From the NCBI GenBank assembly GCA_965222855.1, contig CBDCUL010000014.1, positions 1-64,000 of the forward strand: 64,000 bases of DNA, read 5' to 3'. This document shows, in pieces, positions 1-10,868 of this stretch. Every line of letters begins with the position of its first letter. Position 1 is the first letter of the stretch. The translations under genes and the position numbers were made by a program. Below the pieces are notes generated by a model. That model worked only from the letters and a program-made list of their open reading frames with translations, was not told the DNA's origin and ran no database searches. Source of the DNA: JABABV01 sp965222855. GTDB lineage: Bacteria; Bacillota_I; Bacilli_A; Mycoplasmatales; JABABV01.

Positions 1-538
1 ATCTTTGAAATATTTCTTTAATTGAATGATTTTTAATTCACTACCTTCAATATAAGATTGTCCACCTCAACCAGGTTCCACACTTAAGATTAAGATTAAA
101 TCAATATCAGGCAAAAATTCATAAATCTGCTCAACATTAGTTTTTGGTTTGATCGCAATTCCAATGTGTAATTTAGGGAACGTTCCCTTGAGATTATGGA
201 TAAGTTTTTTACTTGCCTTATATTTTAACGCTTCATGATGAAAAGTGACTAAATCAGCACCCATTTTGGCAAACTCGAACGTTCATTTGTCTGGGTTAGC
301 GACCATTAGATGAACATCGATAAATATTTTGGGAAATTCTTTTCTAATTGATTCAAATAATCCAGTCCCAAGTGCTAAGTTATCTACAAACAAACTGTCC
401 ATTACATCAAAATGTAATCATTGGGCACCGTTTGCAATCGCCTCAGTAATATTAGCTTTAATATTTAAATAATCAATTCCTAAAATTGAGGGTGATAAAA
501 TAATTTTATGTTGATTTTTTTCGTTTTATTTTTGACAT
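1..538 (-). CDS. rpe: Ribulose-phosphate 3-epimerase (C-terminus beyond window; start apparently frameshifted)
   Basis: Interconverts ribulose-5-phosphate and xylulose-5-phosphate in the pentose phosphate pathway. The barrel motifs SPSILG near the N-terminus, HFDVMDSLF-type and HLMVANP-type strands and the C-terminal VEPGWGGQ phosphate-binding loop are visible, with W encoded by TGA. The gene runs off the window at base 1. A good AAAGAGG ribosome site precedes ATG 536-538, but that frame (MSKIKRKKST) stops after ten codons. Removing one A from the A7 run (T7 on the plus strand, 515-521) joins it to the epimerase. Otherwise translation would have to start at a rare ATT near 504. It overlaps rsgA and is the last gene of this minus-strand operon within the window. 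Confidence 0.85.
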
Positions 539-1451
539 ATGGTAAAACCTCTTTTTTTTCGTTTGTTTCGCTAATTATTTTCAAGTAATCATCGTAAATA
601 AATTGGGGAATTTGTGCTTCTAATAGCGCTGTTTTGACACCACATTTTGGTTCTTTTATATGAAGGCAATTTTGAAATTTACAAGTTCTAAATTGGCTAA
701 AACTATAAAAATTAAGCGCGATCCATGCTGATGGAATCGCATCTAGGTCAAAAGCACTAAATCCCGGACAATCAATTAATTGCCCACCATTGAAATCATA
801 TATTTTAGCATCGCGAGTTGTATGTTTCCCACGACCTAAACTTTTTGAAATGGCTGCTGTTTTAATTTTTCATTGCGGATCTAAATGATTGATCGTTGAT
901 GATTTCCCAACTCCAGTTTGACCGATGAAAACATTAGTTTTTTTGTTTAAAACTTTTTTTAAACCATAAAAACCACTATGATCAACATTAGAAATAATAA
1001 AAGTTGGATAAAATTGTTTAAATCAATTAATTTTTTCAAGCATTGGTGCTCAAGTTTCTTGATCAGCAACTAAATCACGCTTTGTAAAAATTAAAATTGG
1101 ATCAATATTATAAAATGTTAATGTAATAATAAATTTGTTCACTAAATAAGTTGATAATTTTGGTTCTTTGACAGAATTAATAATTAATCCTTGTTCAATA
1201 TTAGCGACTTTTGGGCGAATTAATTTATTAATTCGCTTTAGTACTTCAATAATATAACCAACTTTAAACTTAGCATTATGTTCAATGACTTGAATTTTAA
1301 CAAAATCACCAACAACCGGCTTAGTTTCTTCTTCATTTAAACGCATTAAACCACGCGCACGACATTCAAAAACACTTCGTTTTATTTTGACATAATAAAA
1401 ACCACCCAGCAAATTAATAATTTGCCCAGTTAACGTAATAGTGGGACGCAT
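480..1451 (-). CDS. rsgA: Ribosome small-subunit biogenesis GTPase RsgA
   Basis: Circularly permuted GTPase that acts late in 30S maturation. About 323 residues: an N-terminal OB fold (residues 5-70), the G-domain with a G1 motif GQTGVGKSS and G3-type DCPGF, and a C-terminal zinc knuckle CKFQNC followed by H and C residues. The ATG at 1449-1451 has an AAAGGAGTG site two bases upstream. The last codons run past the A7 run at 515-521. If that run were six A, the protein would end about 11 residues earlier, and its stop would overlap the rpe start. Order gmk-PP2C-PrkC-rsgA-rpe is the standard Firmicute/Mollicute arrangement. Confidence 0.93.
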
Positions 1452-1515
1452 AACACTCCTTTGTGTAAATATTTTTTTATAATAATTATTTTAATCAATA
1501 TAATAATATCTAATT

Positions 1516-2493
1516 TTATTCTACCATTATGATGATTAAAATAATTAAAAGTAAGATTAAAAATAAAATTACTAAGCCAGTAATGGGAATAAATCACTTA
1601 TTATCAATCAATTTCTTTTTGTAATTAAAATAATTATGATAATCAATATTATTAATTTTAACAAGTTTTTCATTGAGACGCTCTGGTTCTAATAGCGTAT
1701 TTAAATTATCTTCAAAAGCAGTTGCGTTACCAAACCGATTTATTGGGTCTTTACTAGTGGCAATCATAATAAAATTATTAATCGAGTTTGGAATATCAGG
1801 AATAATTTTTTGTAATGAAACAATTGGATATTCAATTTGCATAAAAGCAATTTTTAAAGGATTGTTATCGTTAAATGGCAATGCGCCAACTAACATTTCA
1901 AAAAAGATTATTCCTAAAGCATACAGATCAGAACGCTCATCTGCTTTATTGCCTTGAATAACCTCAGGTGATAAATATTGAATTGATCCAATAATATTAT
2001 TCGTTTCTGTTAAAGCATAAGAATCTGGGGTAATCGCAATTCCAAAATCAACCACTTTAACTAAACCTTCACTAGTCACTAAAATATTTTGTGGTTTTAA
2101 ATCACGATGAATAATGTTTAATTTGTGCGCTGATTTCACAGCATTAATAATTTGTTTCATAATAAATATGGCTTCTTCTTTTGGTAAAGGACCACGTTCT
2201 TGAATAATTGTTTTTAAATTTTTACCAGGAATATATTCCATTGCAATAATAAAACTATTGTGTTCATCAAAAATATCAAAGATTGACACAATATTTTTAT
2301 TATTAATTCGCGTTGAAATTTGAACTTCATTTTCAAATCTAATAATCTTGGCACTATCATCTCAATTATAAGGAATTATTTTTAAAGCAACATTATGATG
2401 ATTAATCGTGTCGAAAGCTAAATAAACTTTAGCGCTCGACCCATCACCAATTGACTTAATAATTTCATATCTGTTTTTGATCAAACCTATCAC
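1516..2493 (-). CDS. prkC: Membrane-anchored Ser/Thr protein kinase without PASTA domains
   Basis: Hanks-type kinase of about 325 residues. Seen: glycine-rich loop GDGSSAKVY, VALKI lysine, catalytic loop HRDLKPQN, VDFG metal-binding motif and DERSDLYALG in the activation segment. After the kinase domain come about 50 basic residues, then a single transmembrane helix (WFIPITGLVILFLILLL) and the stop a few residues later. Family members in walled Firmicutes continue outside with PASTA repeats that bind muropeptides; these are absent, as expected for a cell without wall. GTG at 2491-2493 is chosen because AAAAGAAG lies 8 bases upstream; an in-frame GTG at 2500-2502 is possible. The PP2C partner lies directly upstream. 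Confidence 0.92.
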
Positions 2494-2507
2494 TGTTATC
2501 ACTTCTT

Positions 2508-3269
2508 TTACTTCGTTATTTTAATTAGTATGTTAGTTAAATTATCATTTGAATTTTGCTCAACTGCCTGCTTAATTAATTTTTGAGATTTTGCCGCAAG
2601 CGTAATTTTACTATTTAAAATTGTTTCAATTTGATGATTATACAAATAATCATGGACGCCATCAGAAGTTAATAATAAATATTTAAAATGCGTAATATCT
2701 AAAAAAGCACTATCAATTTTAGTTGATTTATTAATTCCAATAACACTAGTTAATAAACTAGCTCCAGGAAAATTAATTGCTTCATCATAAGAAATATCTC
2801 AAACTTTTTTTAATTCTGATGCAATATTTTGATCTGAAGTCATTTGAATTAATTTATTATCATTATCAATAATATAAATTCGACTATCGCCAATATTAAA
2901 AATTGCAACTATATTTTTCAGAAATAGCGCACAAACTAGCGTTGTTCCCATTTCTGAAAGATCAAGTTTAGTTTTATTTATTTCGCTTAATTCATCAGCG
3001 ATGGCATCAATTTGGTCTTCAAACCACAAAGCAATTTCATCGGGTTCTAAATTTGTGAAATCTTTATTAGAAAAAGCGCCAACTAAATAGTTAACTGCTG
3101 TTTTAGAAGCGATTTCACCACCTTTATAACCACCCATTCCGTCACATAAAATAGCGATTACATCATCGCAACTTTTGCGATATACAGAAGCACTATCTTC
3201 ATTTTTGTGACGTTCAGGACCAATATCGGTTTTTAAACTGTATTTCATTTTCATCAACATCATCACCAT
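2508..3269 (-). CDS. prpC: PP2C-type Ser/Thr protein phosphatase
   Basis: Removes phosphate from substrates of the adjacent PrkC kinase. Motifs: SLKTDIGPERHKNED near the start, CDGMGGYKGGEIAS for metal binding, GTTLV, NIGDSRIYI and TSDG near residue 200. Length about 253 residues matches the family. Several in-frame Met codons (MVMMLMKMK) crowd the start, so the real start may be 5-7 codons further in, at MKYSLKTDIG. The stop lies 14 bases before the chosen prkC start, typical of a translationally linked phosphatase-kinase pair. Confidence 0.92.
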
Positions 3270-3310
3270 TCAACATAAGACTGATACATATATATATTAT
3301 ATAATATTGA

Positions 3311-3898
3311 TTAATAATTAATGTTATTTTTTATTATTTTACTAATTTTTTGAGCTGCTTTATGAATATCATCATTAACAACGATATATTGATAATTGTT
3401 AGCAATTTCCATTTCAATTTTTGCCTTAGCAATCCGCTTCGCAATTTTCGCTTGGTCCTCAGTACCTCTTTTATTTATCCGTTTTTCTAGCACTTCTAAA
3501 CTTGGCGGAATTAAAAAGATTGAAATAACAGCATCTTTATGAGCTTTATAATGTGCTAAAACTTGTTCCGCTCCAATAACTTCGATTTCTAATAAAACAT
3601 TTTTACCTTGTGCTAATAATTGATTAACAAATGAAATTGGTGTGCCATAATAATTATCAAAGAAATTAGCTCATTCTAAAAATTCATTATTAGCAATACG
3701 ACGCTTAAAGTCATCACGACTAACAAAGAAATAATCAACGCCCTCAATTTCTTGAATTCTTTTAGTACGAGTTGTCATCGAAACTGAAAAAGTCAGATTC
3801 AAATCTTTTTCTTGGAAAAATAAATTTTTAACAGTCCCTTTGCCGACGCCACTTGGACCAGAATATAAAATTAATTTTCCTGATTTAATTTTAGTCAT
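3311..3898 (-). CDS. gmk: Guanylate kinase
   Basis: Phosphorylates GMP to GDP with ATP. About 195 residues, the usual length. P-loop GPSGVGKGTV near residues 13-22, the GMP-binding MTTRTKR and GVDYFFVS segments, and the EIEVIGAEQV core are visible; TGA codes W after NNEFLE. ATG at 3896-3898 follows a GGAGGTAATTA site. Sits between rsmD and the PP2C gene in the same minus-strand operon. Confidence 0.96.
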
Positions 3899-3918
3899 AT
3901 AATTAATTACCTCCTTTT

Positions 3919-4464
3919 TTAATTATTAATAGTAAATATCGTAATGATATTTCTACTATATTTACGTTTTTTCCACTCTACTAAGCGATTGTCATCATAT
4001 GTAATATCTTGATTTGATTCACAAATCAAATAGGCATTTTGCTTTAACATATTATTATCTAGCAAAAAGTTAATGGCGATTTGATAAGCAGTTTGATTTT
4101 CATACGGTGGGTCTAAAAAAACCAAATCATATTTTGTGCCTCGTAATCGTTGCAAACAACTTAAATATTCTAAATTATAAATATCAAAATTTTTAACAAC
4201 AAAACTGTTAAGATTTTTTTTAACAACTTTAATAGCATCATTATCATTATCATTAAAAATTACTTTCATCGCACCGCGTGACAACGCTTCAATACCTAAA
4301 GCACCACTTCCGCAAAATAAATCTAGGGCAATCCGCCCTTGAATTTTATTTTGCAATAAATTAAAGATTGCCTCTTTAGTTCGATCGGTTGTTGGACGGA
4401 GCGTTGCTTTGTCAACTGTTAGTAATTTTTTACCACGATATTTACCAGAAATAATTCTCATCAA
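3919..4464 (-). CDS. rsmD: 16S rRNA (guanine966-N2)-methyltransferase RsmD
   Basis: SAM-dependent methyltransferase for 16S rRNA. About 181 residues. N-terminal MRIISGKYRGKKL, SAM-binding ALDLFCGSGALGIEALSRG (about residues 44-62) and catalytic DPPY are all present. An AAAGAGG site lies 7 bases before ATG 4462-4464. First gene of the minus-strand operon; the divergent intergenic region on its right holds promoters. Confidence 0.95.
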   Translation of the reverse strand: MMRIISGKYRGKKLLTVDKATLRPTTDRTKEAIFNLLQNKIQGRIALDLFCGSGALGIEALSRGAMKVIFNDNDNDAIKVVKKNLNSFVVKNFDIYNLEYLSCLQRLRGTKYDLVFLDPPYENQTAYQIAINFLLDNNMLKQNAYLICESNQDITYDDNRLVEWKKRKYSRNIITIFTINN

Positions 4465-4627
4465 AGAACCTCTTTTATGCTTTTTTAATAATTTATAATA
4501 TTTTTTCTATATTTACTAATTTTATAATATTTTCACTAATTAATCAAAGTCATTTTAATTTTTTTAATATATTTAAATTTCATTATTATAAATTTCAATA
4601 TTATAATTAAAATTGAGTAGGTGATTA

Positions 4628-4636
4628 TGTTATAAT
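4628..4636 (+). promoter_or_regulatory. Extended -10 promoter element for the CBS-domain transporter gene
   Basis: TGTTATAAT is a perfect TGnTATAAT extended -10 box, 64 bases before the ATG at 4700 in the divergent region between rsmD and this gene. No good -35 box at 17 bp is seen, which is normal for extended -10 promoters. Confidence 0.55.
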
Positions 4637-4699
4637 AAATAATAAAATTTATTTTATTAATTGAAAAATAATCAATATCAAATTTAAGGATGAAAAATA

Positions 4700-5938
4700 A
4701 TGCAAATAATTTTATCGTTGATCTTTAGTCTCTGTTTCTTTATCATTATAGCAGCAATCGCAGCAGCAGCAGAAACGGCCTATACTTCAATAAATTTTAT
4801 TAAGTTAAAGACTATATCGATCGGTACCAATAGACGCGCTAAACAGGCCCGAAAAGTCATCTCACTATATAAAAACTTTAATGTGACCTTGTCAACTATC
4901 CTAATTATTAGTAATGTGGTCAATATTTCCGCTAGTGCACTAGTAACATTTTTCTTAGGTGAGTTAGTTAGCGATCAAGGTTGAGCAGCCACATTAGCAA
5001 TTTTAGTAACTGCACCAACAATTATTATCTTAGGAGAAATCATTCCCAAGATTCTAGCTAAAAAATATGCGATTACTTATTCAATGTTTATCGCTAACAT
5101 TTTAATTATGCTAAATTTCTTGTTTTACCCATTAACTTATTTTATGCGTAAAACAAATTATCAAACTAATAATCCGACAGCAACTGAATCAGAAATTATT
5201 AGTTTACTAAATATTGCTGACAAAGAAGGTGTCTTAGAACATGAAGAATCATTATTAACTGCTAATTCTTTAAAATTTGACTCTTTTGATTTATCAGTCG
5301 TAATGACGAAAATTGAAAATATGATTAGTATTTCTGAAAGTGCCACTTTTGCAGAAGCAATCGCTATTTTCAAAAAATATGGCTATACTAGATTGCCATT
5401 AGAAAATCAAAAAAAACAATTTAAAAAAATTATAAATTATAAATTAATTTTATCAAATATTCATAAAGGTCAAAAAGCGCTTTTAAAAAAATATAGTTAT
5501 GATATTATTATACTCAACAAAACAATGCGTCTGAATAAAGCACTTCAAGAATTACAACGTGAAAAACAGCATTTTGCTTTAGTAAAATATAATCGCAAAA
5601 TTATTGGCTTTGTTACTTTAGAAGATATCGTTGAAGTTCTAGTAGGTAAAATTTATGATGAATTTGATAAAACTGGTAATATTCGCGAAATTGGGAATCA
5701 TAAATTTTTAGCACTAGGGAGTGTCAATGTTAAAACTTTATTTCGAATTCATTTAAGAATGCCACAACTACCAACCGATATTACTGCTTCAATTAGTTTA
5801 CAAAATTGATTCAAAGCAGAATTTAAAATTAAGAAGTTAAAAAAAGGTTTAACTAAAGTGTATCAAAATTATGGATTTACAATTAATAAAATTGAAAAAA
5901 ATAAAGTGATTTTCATTATTGAAGAATTATCACTTTAA
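4700..5938 (+). CDS. CNNM/CorC-like membrane protein with CBS domains (hemolysin C family)
   Basis: About 412 residues. The N-terminal half has a DUF21/CNNM membrane domain (helices at about 4-26, 60-85, 96-120, 128-150) with AAAETAYTSI and GEIIPKILAK, the family signatures. The middle half holds two CBS-type segments (VVMTKIENMISI... and GYTRLPLENQ...; later FALVKYNRKIIGFVTLEDIVEVLVG), followed by a CorC/HlyC-type C-terminal domain starting about residue 340. In this family roles include Mg2+/cation export; the old name hemolysin is not informative. ATG 4700 has AAGGA 8 bases upstream. Confidence 0.85.
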
Positions 5939-5979
5939 AATATTTTTAACAAATTAAAAGAAAGGCTTCACAAATTAAA

Positions 5980-7320
5980 ATGAATGTAATCAATCAAATC
6001 AAACAAAATAAAAGAAAATTAGTCGTCTTATTTATTATTTATTTTTTAGCAATGTATAGTTTTAATATGGCCCATGTCGTAACACCAACTTTCATCAGTC
6101 AATATTACCATAAAAATAATATTAATACTGGTGATTTATATGCAATTATGTCACTTGGATCAACGCTTAGTATGCCGATATGAGGTAATTTAGTTGATCG
6201 AATCGGGCGTAAAAAAGTTTTATTAGTGACCGTTTTTATATATGGGTTTTTCCAAATTGGTTTTGGATTTTCGCGTGGTAATATTTATGGATTAGTAATT
6301 TGTCGCTTAATGGCTGGCTTAGTTGGCGGGCAAGCGTTTCGAGTTGCAGCCCGCAGTTACGTAACTGATATTACTGATCTCGAGGGTCGTACTCATGGCC
6401 TATCGACATTAATTGTCTTTGATAGCTTATCAATGGCACTAGCTTATTTAAGTATGGGTTATGCTGATCATTTGATTGGCCTGATCGCTCATACTGATTA
6501 TCACGCTTGAATGATTATGATTTTACAAGGTGGCTTTTGTTTCTTTGTTACTTTAGTCATTGCTTTAGTTGTGAAAGAGAGTCAATGAGTTTCGGACCAA
6601 AAAACCCATCGTTCATGAAATGTTTTTAAAAACGTTGCTCACGATCTTCGCAACGTCCGTCATACTGGGTTAATTGTGTTATTACTATTAACAATTCCAG
6701 CAGCGATTACCCGAACTAGTAGCAAGATGATCGATGTTTATTTAACTTCACCTGATGAATTAGGACACTCACCTTTATATTTAGGAATGATTTATACTGG
6801 AATTGGGATTACTTCAACAATTTTTGTTTTTTTAATTTTTCCTAAAATTAAAAAGTATTTACAAGATACTCGTTGATTATTGTTGTTTGGTTTATTATCA
6901 AGTATCTTTTTAACAATCGGTTGAACCACACCTCATATTGTTAAACATTTACATTTTTTCCCATTTATTTATATTTTCCAATCATTATTCGATATGTGTA
7001 ATCAATTATTTTTAGCATTAATTATTTCATATATTTCCAAAATCTTCAATAAAAACTACGGTTCAGTTATGGGCTTAACAAACATTGCCTTTACGTTTGC
7101 TTCAATTATTGGCCCAGTTGGCTTAAACTGATTATTAGTAAATACGAACACTGGAACTTACATTTTTGATATCGTTGCTTGCTGTAGTGTATTCAGTGCT
7201 GTTAGTATTTATGTATACATCAATTATTTAAATAGAAAGAATCCTGTGCCAAAATCTGTGCCAAAATCTAATATTCAAAAAATCGCAATCATTAATCCTG
7301 TCATTGAAGTTGAGGCTTAA
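5980..7320 (+). CDS. Major facilitator superfamily transporter
   Basis: About 446 residues with 12 predicted hydrophobic helices. The MFS loop 2-3 signature is seen as GNLVDRIGRKKVL (about residues 68-80) and helix 4-5 as RLMAGLVGGQAFRVAARSYVTD. The C-terminal half has the second helix bundle and a charged cytoplasmic tail with a short repeat (PVPKSVPKS). Substrate cannot be told from sequence; general annotation is MFS exporter. Start ATG 5980 is 41 bases after the previous gene; its ribosome site is weak (AAAGG 14 bases away), so the start is moderately sure. Confidence 0.85.
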
Positions 7321-7337
7321 TTCAAGGAGTATAGTTT

Positions 7338-8393
7338 ATGAAATTATTAAAGAAAAAATTGAAAAATTTATCAGAGATAGCTAGTATTGAACGTTATATT
7401 GGCTTTGCCTTTTTAAAAAATCAAATGACTAAAAAGACATTAGTTGGTCGTTATATGTATGTGATTCTGGGAGCGTTTTGCTTAACGTTTAGTTTTGATT
7501 ATTTCATATATCCTTCAGGTGCTTACAATGGTGGTTTATCCGGATTTTGTCAAATCTTTGTCCATTTAAAATACCCGGCTAATAGTTCAATGTCAGCAAC
7601 AGATTTAAAACATAGTTTGATGCTTTATTGAATGCTATACTTATTGTTGAATATTCCATTAATGATTTTTGGTTTTTTTAAAATTGGTAAAAAATTTACT
7701 ATTTTATCAGCATCATTAATTATCATTCAAAATATTTTTCATTATATTATGATTTCAATTCCTTCAGTTGAACATTTTGTATTTCTCTCAGAAATGCATC
7801 AACACGAAACCGTTTTATGAGAATTGTTAACAACGATTTCAGGCGGAATTATTTATGGAATTGGAATTGCCTTTACTTTTTTAGGCGGTGGTTCTAGTGG
7901 TGGAACTGATTTCATCACAACTTACTTTTCAATTAAAAAAGACAAACCAATTGGTTATATTATGAAATATATTAATTTATTTGTTTTATTTTTAGCTGTT
8001 TTATTTGATCATGTTTTTCGAGACAATGACGATTTCTTTTCAGTCATTTTTCAACAGCGCTTCGTTTTAATGTCGATCTTTTTAATCATTACAACAACGA
8101 TTACTATTGATCGATTATATCCGCGTTATAAAAAACTAAATTTAACAATTACTAGTAAAAAAGCTAATTTAATTATGCGTTCATTAATTTTAAAAGGCTA
8201 CCCACATGGCTTTACGCATATTAATATTTTAGGTGGTTTTTCACAACAACCTTCACAATTAGTAATGACAACTTTAACTTTAATGGAATATAAAGCAGTT
8301 GTTACTTTTATTAAATCAGTTGACCCCAACGCCTTTATTGTCGTTGAAAAAACCCACGCTGTAATTGGACGCTACAAACTGCCAAATCGCTAA
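7338..8393 (+). CDS. YitT family (DUF161/DUF2179) membrane protein
   Basis: About 351 residues. After a basic N-terminus there are five to six transmembrane helices; the family hallmarks are the YPSGAYNGGLSGFCQI segment (about residues 55-70) and LGGGSSGGTDFITTYFS (about 177-193). The last ~90 residues form the soluble DUF2179 domain (RSLILKGYPHGFTHINILGG...). Function in the family is unknown. AAGGAG lies 9 bases before ATG 7338; 17 bases after the MFS gene, so probably co-transcribed. Confidence 0.85.
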
Positions 8394-8396
8394 TTT

Positions 8397-8434
8397 TTAA
8401 AAAAAGAACGACTTTATAAGTTGTTCTTTTTTTA
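8397..8434. terminator. Bidirectional terminator between yitT-like gene and trpS
   Basis: AAAAAGAACGAC and GTTGTTCTTTTT form a stem around a TTTATAA loop, with T-runs on both strands. It lies between two convergent genes. Confidence 0.8.
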
Positions 8435-8439
8435 ATTCA

Positions 8440-9444
8440 TTAGAGTTTATAGCTTAGTCCAATTGCTTTTTTAACTTCAGCTAATTTTTTAGCAGCAATT
8501 TCTTTCGCTTCTTTAGCACCTTTATCTAATAAATCATCTAAATCTTTACTATTGATTATTTCGTGATATTTAGTTTGGATTTTAGTTAGAAATTTAGAAA
8601 CAATTTCGGCTAAATCAGTTTTAAATTCACGATAACCAAGATTGCTATATTTTCTTTCAATATCATAAAAACTTAAATTAGTTAAGCCACTCATAATTGT
8701 CATTAAGTTTGCCACACCAGGTTTATCTTCGACATTGTAATAAACTTTATTGTCAGTATCAGTTAGTGCTTGTTTAATTTTTGTAGCTGCAACTTTTGGG
8801 TCATCTAATAAGAAAATAACGTTTTTAGCATTATCGTCAGATTTTGACATTTTTTTACTTGGTTCTTTTAAAGACATAATGCGTGCTCCTAATTGAGGAG
8901 TTACAAATTCAGGAATTTTAAACAAGTCGTGATATTTGTTATTAAAACGTTGCGCCACATTACGTGCTAATTCAACATGTTGTTTTTGATCTTGGCCAAC
9001 TGGGACTAGATTGGGACTATATAATAAAATATCAGCCACCATTAAAGCAGGATAAGTTAATAATCCAGTTGGAATAAAGCTAGTATTATTAGCTTGTTTT
9101 TGTTTTTGAGACTTATCTTTATATTGCGTCATGCGTGATAATTCCCCAATTGTTGTTGAGCATAAAATAATATGCGCTAAATTCGCATGTTCACTAACAT
9201 CTGATTGCACAAAAATTGTTGATTTTTGTGGATCAAGACCACACGCCAAATAAAGAGCAGCGATATTACGAATATTAGTACTTAATTGTTGCGCATCAAT
9301 TGGAACAGTAATACCGTGTAAATCAGCGATAAAGACATACATTTTATGCTTGTCTTGATATTTAATAAATTGTTTGATTGCGCCTAGATAATTGCCAATA
9401 GTTAGATTACCAGTTGCGGTAATTCCAGATAACATAGTTTTCAT
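8440..9444 (-). CDS. trpS: Tryptophanyl-tRNA synthetase
   Basis: Charges tRNA-Trp; in this organism it must serve both UGG and UGA codons. 334 residues, class I. TIGNYLG (HIGH variant) at about residues 15-21 and KMSKS (KKMSKSDDNA) at about 198. Ends with a short C-terminal helix region. ATG 9442-9444 has AGGAGAG upstream. Neighbour order trpS-spx-nadK-EIIB matches that of other Mollicutes such as M. genitalium MG126-MG129. Confidence 0.97.
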   Translation of the reverse strand: MKTMLSGITATGNLTIGNYLGAIKQFIKYQDKHKMYVFIADLHGITVPIDAQQLSTNIRNIAALYLACGLDPQKSTIFVQSDVSEHANLAHIILCSTTIGELSRMTQYKDKSQKQKQANNTSFIPTGLLTYPALMVADILLYSPNLVPVGQDQKQHVELARNVAQRFNNKYHDLFKIPEFVTPQLGARIMSLKEPSKKMSKSDDNAKNVIFLLDDPKVAATKIKQALTDTDNKVYYNVEDKPGVANLMTIMSGLTNLSFYDIERKYSNLGYREFKTDLAEIVSKFLTKIQTKYHEIINSKDLDDLLDKGAKEAKEIAAKKLAEVKKAIGLSYKL

Positions 9445-9555
9445 TTTGGTTCTCTCCTGTGTATTAATTTCTGTTTAACTTGTGATTTCAGTTAATATTT
9501 ATTATAATATTTTTTACTTGATAAAAAAACATTTTTCGAAAAGAGGTAACAAATT

Positions 9556-10038
9556 ATGATTATTATATATACGACTCCATCATGTGGGTCTTGTCGAAAA
9601 GCGAAGAAATGACTAGAACATTACAATATTCCATATATTGAAAAAAACATTTTCATTAGTACGTTACACGAAGAAGAGTTGAAAAATATCTTAAAATTAA
9701 CAGATAACGGATTTGCCGATATTATTTCAACTCGTTCAAAAATTTTTAAATCAACTAATTTAGATATTAACAATATGAAGATTTCGGAAATAATTAATTT
9801 TATCAAAGAATATCCAAGTGTTTTGAAAAGACCAATCATCGTTGATAACTCGAAAGACCATTTACAAATTGGTTACAATAACGATGATATTAGAATCTTT
9901 TTACCAAAATCATTACGTAAATGATCATACGATTGTGATTCTTGCCCATTAAAAACGGCGGAGTGTAGTTCTTGTATTGATGATTTAAAAGCAGCCCAAG
10001 AAACCTTGAAAAAAGATCGTGAAGCTTGTTTAAATTAA
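9556..10038 (+). CDS. spx: Spx/ArsC-like redox regulator with Cys-rich C-terminal extension
   Basis: Thioredoxin-fold protein of the Spx family, which binds the RNA polymerase alpha C-terminal domain and senses thiol stress. The redox motif CGSC follows the first strand (residues 10-13); the RPIIVD cis-Pro strand and DDIRIFLP segment are typical. About 160 residues instead of the usual ~130: the last ~35 add CDSCP and CSSC motifs plus a further Cys at the end. AAGAGGT precedes ATG 9556 by 9 bases. The next gene, nadK, starts 20 bases downstream. Confidence 0.88.
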
Positions 10039-10058
10039 GAATATGAGGTAATTAAATT

Positions 10059-10868
10059 ATGAAATATGCAATTTACCATAACCATTATTCTCAATCACTA
10101 AATTTAGTTAATGAGATTAAATCTTTTTTAGCTAAAAAACAATTTATTGAAGATGACCAAGCACCAGAAATTATTATTTGTGTTGGTGGAGACGGAACTT
10201 TTCTAAGATCGTTCCAAAAACATTACACTCAGAATCCTGAAGTAGTTTTTCTACCAATAAATAGTGGCAGTATTGGTTTTTTCAGTTATTGTAAAATTGA
10301 TAATTGAAAAACAATGCTCGAACAACTTTTTACAAATAATTGAAAAAATAATATTTTTCAACAACCTTTATTAGTTGTCACTAATGCTCAAAAAACAATT
10401 TATGCTTTAAATGAAATTCGCTTAATTGATAATAGTAATACTATTAGCGGCGACGTTTTTATTAATGACTCATTGTTTGAATTCTTTCGTGGTAGTGGTT
10501 TAGTGTTCGTTTCGAGCCTTGGATCAACTGGTTATAGTAAAAGTATTGGTGGGGCAATTATGCTCCATGATACAGCTGCATTTCAAATGCTAGAAATTGC
10601 CCCAATCGCTAATAACAAACATCGATCAATCGATGCCCCGGTTATTATGCCTCTTAATTACCAAGTAACATTTAAACCAAAATGATTAAATGACGCTAAT
10701 TTAGTAGTTGATGGTATTAAAGTCGCTTTTGATAAAAAGCAACTTTTAAAATTCGCTACTTCAGAACAAACTTTAAAAATATTTAGCAATTTAAAAGATA
10801 ATCAAAAAAGATATTTATCAGAAAAATTAATCTTCAACTTAGAACGGGAGTCAAAAATAAATGAATAA
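10059..10868 (+). CDS. nadK: NAD kinase
   Basis: Makes NADP+ from NAD+ and ATP (or polyphosphate). About 269 residues. GGDGTFLR (about residues 46-53) and the NE/D motif ALNEIRLID are present, then GSTGYSKSIGG for NAD binding. TGA codes W at five places. ATG 10059 has a GAGGTAATTAA site. The last eight bases overlap the start of the next gene, so the two are translationally coupled. Confidence 0.95.

Noticed and set aside
1673..1957. Plus-strand open frame of 94 codons
   Set aside because: Shadow of the PrkC kinase on the minus strand, whose motifs are clear.
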